Source of the DNA: Megasphaera sp. AM44-1BH
GTDB taxonomy: Bacteria > Bacillota > Negativicutes > Veillonellales > Megasphaeraceae
DNA: 27,560 nucleotides
Direction: 5' to 3'
Assembly (NCBI RefSeq): GCF_003467125.1
Contig: NZ_QSFA01000023.1
Location: 266 to 27,825, forward strand
Shown: positions 1-6,392 of the stretch, one piece after another
Layout: each line of letters begins with the position of its first letter
Numbering within the stretch: the stretch's first letter is position 1
Position numbers and translations under genes: made by a program
Notes under the pieces: model-generated
What the model was told of the DNA's origin: nothing
The model's database searches: none
The model's input: the letters and a program-made list of their open reading frames with translations, nothing else

Positions 1-114
1 GCAGACGAATCTGCCGACCAAAAAAATCTTATATTTTTTATTGTCCTATTGACGGGGAGCAGTTCACTTTTAAAGCCATTTTGCTGCAGCCTCTGTTTTC
101 TGTGCGCATGAGTT
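1..114. other. Left edge, no gene identified
   Basis: Downstream flank of the CpXC gene. GCAGA-CGAA-TCTGC at 1-14 could be part of a hairpin cut by the edge. No complete terminator or open frame can be supported in this short stretch. Confidence 0.4.
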
Positions 115-927
115 TTACTTGCCCTTCAGTTCGGTCTGAAAAATCTCGCGCCCTATGGTCCGTATCCAGAATCCGACGAGCTGGCTGTACGTTTCCATAC
201 CGGGCTTTTTCGCCGCTCCGATGATGTATTTCATAAAATGCTCTGCCCAGGCATATCCATATCGTTCAAACACACCTTTTCCGGCCTGTGGAGCAAGTTT
301 CTGCAAAACCGGCAAAAATACGTCGTGCGTCACTTCCAGCATCTTCGTATTCACAGGATATACATAGCCGCTTCCCTTCTGGTCTTCTTCCATGAATACC
401 AGAGCCAGCTGATCCGGCTGATACTGATCGTCTGCATAATCGAGATGGTACATTTCCAGAGGCAGTTTTTCTTTTTGTTCCTGTTTCAGGAGCTGATATG
501 CGCCATATTTAACCAGTTCATACAGCCGGTCATCAAAGGAACTTTCCATTTCTATAATCTTTTCCCGCCATTCTCCCCAGGTCAGCGCTACCCGGCAGTC
601 ATAACCGGAAAAATCCTGCTGTCCCAAGAAATCTTCGACTTCCCCGCTGGTAACGGTCATTTTTAAATCGGGAATATGCCATACCATGAAATGCTTCTTT
701 TTATCAATATACAGGCATTTTTCTTCTACACGGATGGCACGCTGGCAATGAGGGCAGGTATAAAAGAAAAGCGACTGGTCATGCAGCACACGCTGGCGCA
801 TCGATGGGTCGGCGGAACCGTTAATGCAGTCCCAGGTGTGGAATACGCCCTTTTCATGACACGCCGGACAGGTCAGGGACAAATCGGTTTCGTGACTGCC
901 TCCGCTGCCAATAATAATAGTATCCAT
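115..927 (-). CDS. CpXC-domain protein
   Basis: 270-residue soluble protein. The N-terminal part carries two zinc-finger-like Cys pairs, CPAC at about residues 20-23 and CPHC at about 58-61, separated by an aromatic-rich strand. This is the layout of the CpXC domain family, whose biochemical function is unknown to me. The rest (from about residue 100) is a charged, mainly helical region with no motif I recognise; no signal peptide or membrane segment is seen. The start at 927 is preceded by a good ribosome site (AAGGAGA). It lies 15 bp downstream of the macrodomain gene on the same strand, so the two are very likely co-transcribed. The CpXC assignment rests on the Cys pattern and length; function is not inferred. 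Confidence 0.75.
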   Translation of the reverse strand: MDTIIIGSGGSHETDLSLTCPACHEKGVFHTWDCINGSADPSMRQRVLHDQSLFFYTCPHCQRAIRVEEKCLYIDKKKHFMVWHIPDLKMTVTSGEVEDFLGQQDFSGYDCRVALTWGEWREKIIEMESSFDDRLYELVKYGAYQLLKQEQKEKLPLEMYHLDYADDQYQPDQLALVFMEEDQKGSGYVYPVNTKMLEVTHDVFLPVLQKLAPQAGKGVFERYGYAWAEHFMKYIIGAAKKPGMETYSQLVGFWIRTIGREIFQTELKGK

Positions 928-942
928 CGTTCCTATCTCCTT

Positions 943-1698
943 TTAGTTTACCTGCGGCTTCGTCCCGGCCTGATGATATATATCCATCACCTGACGCGCC
1001 GTACTTTCCAGATTCATAATGCTCCGCGGTGCCGGTAGCGCTGCGAAAGGATGCAGAGTGTGCCGCAGGGACAAGAGCATATCCGCCTGGGCCATCGGTT
1101 CCCGGCCATCACTGGTCTGACGAAGCACGGTCAAAGCCATCAGCGCCTTTTCCAATATGGCGTGTATATCTTCTTTAGCCGCATCATTGATCTGCTGCAA
1201 CCAGTAAAAAACAGCCGCCTTGGTGTAGGCATCCTGTTCTTCCCGTGTTTCACAGACGAGGTCGATATGCGAAAAGCCAAATCCTTCTTCCAGAAGGACG
1301 GGAATCGCTACATCGGCTGCCCGGTTCAGCGGAATCCGCTTATCTGCCGTCCCAAGGGAAGAAAAGGCCAGATGATGTACTTCCCTTTCCCTGGCCAGAG
1401 CCAGACTGGCCCGGTAACAGGAAAGCAGCTGCGACTCTTCATGATGGCCGCCACCACGCCAGAACGGGGCCACCGTATGAATCACATAACGGGCCGGCAG
1501 TTTATATCCAAAAGTAAGCACGGCTTTTCCTTCCGGACAGCCTCCGAGACTGCTGCAGGCAGCCCGCAGCGAAATGCCGCCTGCCTGATAAATCCGGTTA
1601 TCCAGGCCGCCTGTACTCATCAGGCTTTCGCTGGCCGAGTTGACAATGGCCTGTGCCGGCCAGGTCGTTATATCTCCACATATAATGCGTAATTGCAT
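943..1698 (-). CDS. Macrodomain protein (ADP-ribose binding / deacylase-like)
   Basis: 251 residues. The first 165 or so form a macrodomain: the GDIT strand at residues 8-11, then AIVNSAS (17-23), a Gly-containing substrate loop around 29-33 and the HTVAPFW strand typical of the fold. Family members bind ADP-ribose or remove ADP-ribose or O-acetyl groups. The usual NAAN...GGGVDGAI loop is altered here (STGGLDNRIYQAGG), so catalytic activity cannot be assumed. The C-terminal 80 residues are a helical extension without recognised motifs. A ribosome site AAAGGATG precedes the start at 1698. It is the first gene of a two-gene operon with the CpXC protein, with a TATAAT -10 box upstream. Confidence 0.82.
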   Translation of the reverse strand: MQLRIICGDITTWPAQAIVNSASESLMSTGGLDNRIYQAGGISLRAACSSLGGCPEGKAVLTFGYKLPARYVIHTVAPFWRGGGHHEESQLLSCYRASLALAREREVHHLAFSSLGTADKRIPLNRAADVAIPVLLEEGFGFSHIDLVCETREEQDAYTKAAVFYWLQQINDAAKEDIHAILEKALMALTVLRQTSDGREPMAQADMLLSLRHTLHPFAALPAPRSIMNLESTARQVMDIYHQAGTKPQVN

Positions 1699-1736
1699 CG
1701 TATCACATCCTTTTGTAAGAGGAGTCTCTTTATCGT

Positions 1737-1742
1737 ATTATA
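1737..1742 (-). promoter_or_regulatory. -10 box (TATAAT) for the macrodomain/CpXC operon
   Basis: A perfect TATAAT on the minus strand lies 38 bp upstream of the macrodomain start. The matching -35 is weak (GATACA at 18 bp spacing). It sits just downstream of the terminator of the preceding methyltransferase gene, which supports an independent transcription unit. Confidence 0.5.
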
Positions 1743-1777
1743 ACATACAATTCCTTATTCTGTATCTTATACCTGCC

Positions 1778-1816
1778 GGAGAAAAAGAAAAGGGGCTGCT
1801 CTGTAAAAACAGTCCC
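1778..1816 (-). terminator. Intrinsic terminator after the methyltransferase operon
   Basis: On the minus strand GGGACTG pairs with CAGCCCC (one G-U pair) around an 11-nt loop and is followed by the T-rich tail TTTTCTTTTTCT. It lies 39 bp after the stop codon at 1855. Confidence 0.7.
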
Positions 1817-1854
1817 GTTTCGTGCAGGAAACATCTGGCGTTCCCTGTTCATTA

Positions 1855-2610
1855 TCATTTTTTATCAGCTGTGACCATGAAAAGCGGAATAGAACGGAAT
1901 AGCAGCCGGTATTTTTCATCATATACCTGTTCATTCAGCCGTGGCGTAACCTGCACGTTAGTAAACCCGAATTGCGGCAGATGTTCCCGGTCCCAGAGCG
2001 GCCGGTCGATGTGATTAAAAAACAGCGTCTGCTGAAACGCCTGATCTGTGGCAGCATCACCACAATACGTATCGACAGGGCTGCCGTACAATCGGCGGTA
2101 TTCCGCTTCATCGCGGTCCCGTGCCACCTGCTCTGCTTCATCTTTCACATAATACCAGTTGGCATCCACATACAAAAGACGGCCTCCTGGCTTTAACAGC
2201 CGGAACCATTCGCGGAAGGCTTTTTCCGGATTATACAAAATCCAGGTAACGTTCCGGCAGACAATGTAATCAAAAAACCCGTCTGGAAAAGACGCAGCAT
2301 GGATATCTTCCTGCCGGAATAAGGCATCGACGCCGGCTTCCCGGGCATTATGCGACGCCGTTTCTATCATGGCTGCCGAACAGTCTATCCCAACCGACCG
2401 CCAGCCGGCTTTTGCCATGAGAATGGCAAAAAATCCCGGCCCCGTACCTACGTCGAGAAGGGTCCCGGAACGGACGGGCCGATGTGTCATAAGAAGCTGC
2501 AGCCAGCAATCTTCCTGGGTCTTTCGCTCTTCTTCTATAATCTTGTCGTATCCGGCGGCACAATAATCCCACCGCTGGCCCACAGCCCGGGCCCTGTCCT
2601 GCAGTTCCAT
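1855..2610 (-). CDS. Class I SAM-dependent methyltransferase (paralogue 1)
   Basis: 251 residues. The Rossmann-type SAM-binding domain shows motif I (LLDVGTGPGF, residues 51-60), an acidic ribose-binding residue in the following strand (GID, about 74-76) and the motif CRNVTW (118-123) at the end of strand 4. The motif LKPGGRLLYVD (139-149) follows. No membrane segment. It has the same layout as the protein encoded at 3651-4394: motif I and RN(V/L)TW fall at identical residue numbers and both carry a WFR/WYR-LL/VL-GG block, so the two are paralogues. The substrate is unknown. Start 2610 has ribosome site AGGAG 4 nt before ATG. It begins 8 bp after the methyltransferase-CsoR fusion gene, implying co-transcription. 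A linked role with the divergent metal-type ABC importer is inference. Confidence 0.85.
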   Translation of the reverse strand: MELQDRARAVGQRWDYCAAGYDKIIEEERKTQEDCWLQLLMTHRPVRSGTLLDVGTGPGFFAILMAKAGWRSVGIDCSAAMIETASHNAREAGVDALFRQEDIHAASFPDGFFDYIVCRNVTWILYNPEKAFREWFRLLKPGGRLLYVDANWYYVKDEAEQVARDRDEAEYRRLYGSPVDTYCGDAATDQAFQQTLFFNHIDRPLWDREHLPQFGFTNVQVTPRLNEQVYDEKYRLLFRSIPLFMVTADKK

Positions 2611-2618
2611 GAACGCTC

Positions 2619-3560
2619 CTATTTGATAAACCTCGTAATCGCTTTTTTTAAATTGTCCACGGCTTCCATATCATTATCTTTTACGGCATCAATGATACAG
2701 TGGTCGATATGATCGCGGAGAATGACTTTACCCACACTCACCAGCGCTGAATCGACAGCGGAAATCTGGATCAGGATATCACTGCAATCCCGCCCGTCTT
2801 CTACCATACGCTTGATGGCTTCCAGATGGCCGCTGATACGGGCCAGCCGGTTCATGACAGCTTTCGTCTGGGTATGACTATGTCCATGTGCATGAGAGGT
2901 ACCATCTGTATCGGGTATGTCATCATGAACAGGGAACTCCGGATATTGTTCGTAAGGGATATACTGCTTTTTTTCCGCCTTGATGAAATAATATGAGTCC
3001 GTGTCCATGGCTATCGTTACCGAAAGCCCTGCCGTAATGAGCATCGTTGCCATAATATCTACGGGAGGGAGAATACAGGACTGCCCTTCTTCCCCCCGGG
3101 CATGCAGCGCATTGACCCGGCTCCGGGGCATATCATGCATGATGATAAGGGCCCCGTCCTGTTTGAGTGCTGCCGTCATTTTCTTGATAAAGACTTCTTT
3201 ATACTGTGCAATATGAGGGTAAAAATTCAGACAAACAATTGCATCATAGGTCTTCTGTGGCAGTTTATACTTTAAAATATCTTTCTCTGTATACGTGACT
3301 CCCGGGACCGACGCAAATTTTTGTCGGGCCTGTTCCAGCATGCGATGGGAATAATCCAGTTCTTCTATCCGTCCTGTACCGGTAACGGCCCGATGAAGAT
3401 AGGGCAGCAGAATTCCTGTGCCACTACCGGCATCGAGTACGGTATCACCTGCAGAAAGCCCCATCAATGTTACCAGAAAAGACAAAATTTCCGGATTTTC
3501 CTTACGGTCCCGGTCCCAAGTTCCAGCATAATTTTCAAAAAATACATGCTCTTTATCCAT
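2619..3560 (-). CDS. Methyltransferase fused to a CsoR/FrmR-family metal-sensing repressor
   Basis: One uninterrupted frame of 313 residues with two domains. Residues 1-200 form a class I SAM-dependent methyltransferase with motif I VLDAGSGTG (41-49). A linker carries alternating histidines (SHAHGHSH, His223/225/227/229). Residues 231-313 form a complete CsoR/FrmR (DUF156) domain whose expected metal ligands are present: Cys259 (RDC), His284, His287 and Cys288 (DHIDHC). In the family this all-helical domain binds Cu(I), Ni(II), Co(II) or reacts with thiol modifiers, and represses transcription. The Cys-His-Cys set plus an upstream His would fit copper (CsoR) or nickel (InrS) sensing. I chose ATG at 3560, 12 nt inside the longest frame, because GGTGAAGG precedes it while the upstream ATG at 3572 lacks a ribosome site. 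It has its own strong promoter. The fusion joins catalysis and sensing in one chain; the ligand and substrate are unknown. Confidence 0.85.
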   Translation of the reverse strand: MDKEHVFFENYAGTWDRDRKENPEILSFLVTLMGLSAGDTVLDAGSGTGILLPYLHRAVTGTGRIEELDYSHRMLEQARQKFASVPGVTYTEKDILKYKLPQKTYDAIVCLNFYPHIAQYKEVFIKKMTAALKQDGALIIMHDMPRSRVNALHARGEEGQSCILPPVDIMATMLITAGLSVTIAMDTDSYYFIKAEKKQYIPYEQYPEFPVHDDIPDTDGTSHAHGHSHTQTKAVMNRLARISGHLEAIKRMVEDGRDCSDILIQISAVDSALVSVGKVILRDHIDHCIIDAVKDNDMEAVDNLKKAITRFIK

Positions 3561-3580
3561 TGCCTTCACCATTATCTGAA

Positions 3581-3600
3581 AGTATTGTCACAAGTTGTCA
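3581..3600 (-). promoter_or_regulatory. Possible operator: repeated TTGTCA
   Basis: TTGTCA occurs twice, separated by CAAG (plus strand), between the -10 box and the start codon. The inner ACAA-C-TTGT is also a short dyad. The position suits a repressor site, but it does not resemble the G/C-tract operators known for the CsoR/FrmR family. Confidence 0.3.
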
Positions 3601-3606
3601 TGTCTT

Positions 3607-3635
3607 ATAATACGTTCACAGTCGTCGTGTGTCAA
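3607..3635 (-). promoter_or_regulatory. Strong sigma-A promoter of the methyltransferase-CsoR gene
   Basis: On the minus strand a consensus TTGACA (3630-3635) is separated by exactly 17 bp from TATTAT (3607-3612). It lies in the 90-bp gap between the two methyltransferase genes and would give a leader of about 40 nt. Confidence 0.75.
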
Positions 3636-3650
3636 CGGGAACAGAACAAA

Positions 3651-4394
3651 TTAATGGGCAGTCCAGGCCAAACTGCTTTTGTGTGCCGAAAGACAGAACA
3701 GAGGAGCCGAATCATATTGCATAGACGATGAAATATGGACTATGGGGCGGATATCTTCTGCACACTGACAATCGGTAAATCCAATATCCTGCAACCGGTA
3801 CATATCCCACGCGGGACGGCATTCCCGGCTGATAGCCAGGGCGTCCTTCAGAGATTCACACTCCCGGATAAGGTCCGAATCGACATCATGATGAATATTT
3901 TTCTCTTCCGACGCAGCCGATGTAAACCGGACCGGGCCATAATCGGAATCGAAATTCAAAAGCAGTCCGCCGTCACGCAGTACACGGTACCAGTCACGGT
4001 ACGCTTTCACTGCATCTGGCAGGTTCCATGTCAGATTGCGTGACAATACAACATCGAACGAAGCCGGCGCAAAAGGCAGTGCCTGGGCGTCACCGGTCTG
4101 AAAATCGACGGATACATGATATTCCTCTGCATTCCGGCAGGCTTCCTGTATCATGCCCGTCGAGGAGTCAATGGCCGTGACATCATGTCCCAGACGCGCC
4201 ATGAGAATTGCCAGGAACCCCGGGCCCGTACCAATGTCCAGTATGCGCAGGCTGCGGCCCTGGGGCAGATACCTCATAATGTACGACTGCCAGGCATCGG
4301 CATCACGGCTCGCCAGTTCTTTCCGCCGTACGGCACTGAAATCCTGACTGCGGCGGTTCCAATAGCTTTGAATTTGTTTACTGATTTCTCCCAT
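3651..4394 (-). CDS. Class I SAM-dependent methyltransferase (paralogue 2)
   Basis: 247 residues from the chosen start. Motif I is ILDIGTGPGF (51-60), the acidic strand-2 end is AID (74-76), and SRNLTW (118-123) and LRDGGLLLNFD (139-149) follow. This matches the layout of the 1855-2610 protein residue for residue at these motifs. The longest frame starts at 4424, but GAGGGGTGA sits 7 nt before the ATG at 4394 and nothing similar precedes 4424, so the shorter protein is preferred. No signal peptide. It is transcribed divergently from the ABC importer, from a shared 235-bp region holding two G/C-tract motifs, and is followed by the promoter of the CsoR fusion. Substrate unknown; methylation of a metal-chelating small molecule is one guess from context. 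Confidence 0.85.
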   Translation of the reverse strand: MGEISKQIQSYWNRRSQDFSAVRRKELASRDADAWQSYIMRYLPQGRSLRILDIGTGPGFLAILMARLGHDVTAIDSSTGMIQEACRNAEEYHVSVDFQTGDAQALPFAPASFDVVLSRNLTWNLPDAVKAYRDWYRVLRDGGLLLNFDSDYGPVRFTSAASEEKNIHHDVDSDLIRECESLKDALAISRECRPAWDMYRLQDIGFTDCQCAEDIRPIVHISSSMQYDSAPLFCLSAHKSSLAWTAH

Positions 4395-4430
4395 CTGTAG
4401 TTCACCCCTCATCATATGTAGCATACCCGT

Positions 4431-4459
4431 ATATTTACTTAAAAGTATATAAGCAAAAA
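4431..4459 (-). promoter_or_regulatory. Candidate promoter for the methyltransferase genes
   Basis: On the minus strand TTGCTT and TATACG are separated by 17 bp, about 35 bp upstream of the chosen start at 4394. The boxes are moderate matches (4 of 6 each). A G/C-tract motif lies just upstream of the -35. Confidence 0.4.
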
Positions 4460-4470
4460 ATTCCTTTGCC

Positions 4471-4490
4471 TATCCCCTCCGGGGGCATGA
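4471..4490. promoter_or_regulatory. G/C-tract motif A, putative CsoR/FrmR-type operator
   Basis: TATCCCCTCCGGGGGCATGA: a C-tract followed by a G-tract, imperfect dyad flanked by AT. The inner 17 bases pair at 6 of 8 positions. Operators of the CsoR/RcnR/FrmR family are G/C-tracts with AT-rich flanks, so this is a plausible binding site for the sensor domain encoded at 2619-3560. Binding is inferred. Confidence 0.4.
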
Positions 4491-4536
4491 TGAGATGCAG
4501 AATCTCTGAATCCGCTATAAGGGAATTTCATTGCTT

Positions 4537-4556
4537 ACATCCCCCTGCCGGGCTTA
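4537..4556. promoter_or_regulatory. G/C-tract motif B, putative CsoR/FrmR-type operator
   Basis: ACATCCCCCTGCCGGGCTTA resembles motif A (shared ATCCCC, then CCGGG). It abuts the -35 hexamer (TTACCA, 4554-4559) of the ABC importer promoter, a position where a bound repressor would block RNA polymerase. Confidence 0.4.
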
Positions 4557-4583
4557 CCATTTTCTTTAAAATCATATTATAAT
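4554..4583 (+). promoter_or_regulatory. Candidate promoter of the ABC importer operon
   Basis: TTACCA (4554-4559), an 18-bp spacer and a perfect TATAAT (4578-4583), 46 bp upstream of the first permease start codon. Confidence 0.55.
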
Positions 4584-4629
4584 TAAAGGCGATATTACTA
4601 ATGAATCCTCATAGGAAAGAGGTATTTCC

Positions 4630-5568
4630 ATGAAACGGTATATATTGCAGCGGCTGCTGCACCTTATTCCTATCCTGATAGGCATTACATTCTTGTCGTT
4701 TGCTCTGATGCATACCGTATCGACCGATACAGTCGATATTCTGTACGACCAGAACGGTGGAGCCAATGAAGCAGCAGCGGCTGCCCGCCGCGCCAGTCTG
4801 GGGCTGGATCAGGATTTTCTGACCCAGTATGCGGTATGGGTCATCAACATACTCCATGGTGATATGGGAAATTCCTTCGTTTCCGGCATGCCCGTCCTGA
4901 CAACGATTATGGACAAACTGCCCGCTACTATCGAATTAATGATGCTGGCACTGGGACTGACATTGCTCATATCCCTGCCTCTGGGTATTCTATCCGCAAT
5001 CCGTAAAGGCAGTATCTGGGATCATCTGGTCCGCCTGCTATCGTTTACCGGCAATTCCCTGCCTGACTTTTTTATTGCTATCATTTTATTATATATATTT
5101 GCTGTAAAATGGCATGTCTTTTCTTTTCTGGGCACCAGTTTATCCATGGTGCCCATCCTGCCAGCCCTTACTCTTTCTATAGCCATGTCCGCCAAATACA
5201 TGCGTCAGATACGGGCCGTATTCCTCGACGAGCTGAGCAAGGAATATGTACAGGCCGCCTTGTCCCGGGGGCTATCATACCCATTTGTTATTACGCACTA
5301 CGTACTGCGTGCCGTACTGGCTCCCCTTCTGGCACTGCTCGCCGTATCCGCCGGATCACTGCTGGGCGGCGCTGCCATAATCGAATCTATCTTCCTCTGG
5401 GACGGCATCGGGAAGCTGGCAGTAGATGCGATTATGATGCGCGATTATCCCATTATCCAGGCTTATGTCATCTGGATGTCCGTTATATACGTCGGAGTCA
5501 ATCTCCTTTCGGATATCGTCTGCGGTTTTCTCGACCCGCGCCTTACCATCGGGGAAAAGGAGGACTGA
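4630..5568 (+). CDS. ABC importer permease, NikB/DppB-like
   Basis: 312 residues. The opening MKRYILQRLLHLIPILIGIT with a first membrane helix, and the later block of five hydrophobic segments with the cytoplasmic EAA-type loop (QAALSRGLSYPFVI, about 211-224), are typical of the BPD_transp_1 permeases of nickel/dipeptide importers. Length matches NikB/DppB. The ribosome site AAAGAGG precedes ATG 4630. It forms the transmembrane channel together with the next gene, which starts 3 bp after this stop. First gene of a five-gene operon; a sequence alone cannot separate nickel from peptide permeases, so the substrate call rests on context. Confidence 0.88.
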   Translation: MKRYILQRLLHLIPILIGITFLSFALMHTVSTDTVDILYDQNGGANEAAAAARRASLGLDQDFLTQYAVWVINILHGDMGNSFVSGMPVLTTIMDKLPATIELMMLALGLTLLISLPLGILSAIRKGSIWDHLVRLLSFTGNSLPDFFIAIILLYIFAVKWHVFSFLGTSLSMVPILPALTLSIAMSAKYMRQIRAVFLDELSKEYVQAALSRGLSYPFVITHYVLRAVLAPLLALLAVSAGSLLGGAAIIESIFLWDGIGKLAVDAIMMRDYPIIQAYVIWMSVIYVGVNLLSDIVCGFLDPRLTIGEKED

Positions 5569-5571
5569 CTC

Positions 5572-6387
5572 ATGCGTAGTTCAAAACGGAACCGTTTTTA
5601 TTTTTTTCTCTCCCTGATTCTGCTGATTCTTGTTCTTTCTCTTCTGGCGGACTATATCATGCCCTTCGGCCCGTACGACCAGAATCTGTCTATGGCACTC
5701 AGACCGCCCGATTCAGTGCACTGGCTGGGAACAGACCGCTATGGCCGCGATATGTTGTCCCGTACCCTGTCGGGAGCCAGGACAACCGTATGTACGGCAC
5801 TGGCAGTCGCCCTTGCCGCCTCTTCATTCGGTGCCTTTATCGGACTGATCTGTGGCTATCATAAAGGAAAAGCAACGACGTTGTTACTTCGCCTGACTGA
5901 TGTATTCCTCGCCTTTCCCTCCATGGTCTTTGCCATTGCCGTGGCCGGCATACTGGGTGGCGGTACGTTCAATGCTGCCGCAGCCATCGCCGCCGTTGCC
6001 TGGCCCAAATACACCCGTCTCGTACGCAATCAGGTACTGCCCCTGCATCATGAATATTATATCGAGGCAGCCCGTATGAGCGGTTTTTCTCCTTTAAAAA
6101 TTCTGCTTGTGCAGATTCTTCCGGAAATCATAGGGCCCGTATTGATCACGGCCGCCCTGGATATCGGTACAATCATCACGGAAATCGCCGGTCTTTCTTT
6201 TCTGGGACTCGGCGCTGCCCCGCCGGCTGCCGAATGGGGATCCATGATGAGCGGTGCACGCAACCTGCTTCAGACTGCCCCCTGGACTATTTTTGTTCCA
6301 GGTGCTGCTATATTCATCACCGTGGCCATATTCCAGCTTTTTGCCGATAGTCTGCGGGATCTGGCCGATTCTAAAACGCCGAGGTGA
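5572..6387 (+). CDS. ABC importer permease, NikC/DppC-like
   Basis: 271 residues. It has an N-terminal membrane helix (about 10-30), then the conserved family segment HWLGTDRYGRDMLSRTLSGAR (about 49-69), which is the hallmark of NikC/DppC/OppC permeases. The EAA loop EAARMSGFSPLKIL (about 165-178) contacts the ATPases. The ribosome site AAGGAGG lies in the end of the preceding gene. The stop codon TGA sits inside the Shine-Dalgarno sequence (GAGGTGA) of the following binding-protein gene, so translation of the two is tightly linked. It pairs with the upstream permease in the inner membrane. Confidence 0.88.
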   Translation: MRSSKRNRFYFFLSLILLILVLSLLADYIMPFGPYDQNLSMALRPPDSVHWLGTDRYGRDMLSRTLSGARTTVCTALAVALAASSFGAFIGLICGYHKGKATTLLLRLTDVFLAFPSMVFAIAVAGILGGGTFNAAAAIAAVAWPKYTRLVRNQVLPLHHEYYIEAARMSGFSPLKILLVQILPEIIGPVLITAALDIGTIITEIAGLSFLGLGAAPPAAEWGSMMSGARNLLQTAPWTIFVPGAAIFITVAIFQLFADSLRDLADSKTPR

Positions 6388-6392
6388 ACTGT

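Noticed and set aside
2619..3572. Suspicion that the methyltransferase-CsoR fusion is a sequencing frameshift artefact
   Set aside because: The frame is continuous with no overlap of frames or codon-usage break, and the His-rich N-terminal tail typical of Firmicutes FrmR proteins forms the natural linker. I see no internal ribosome site clearly placed for a separate CsoR start.
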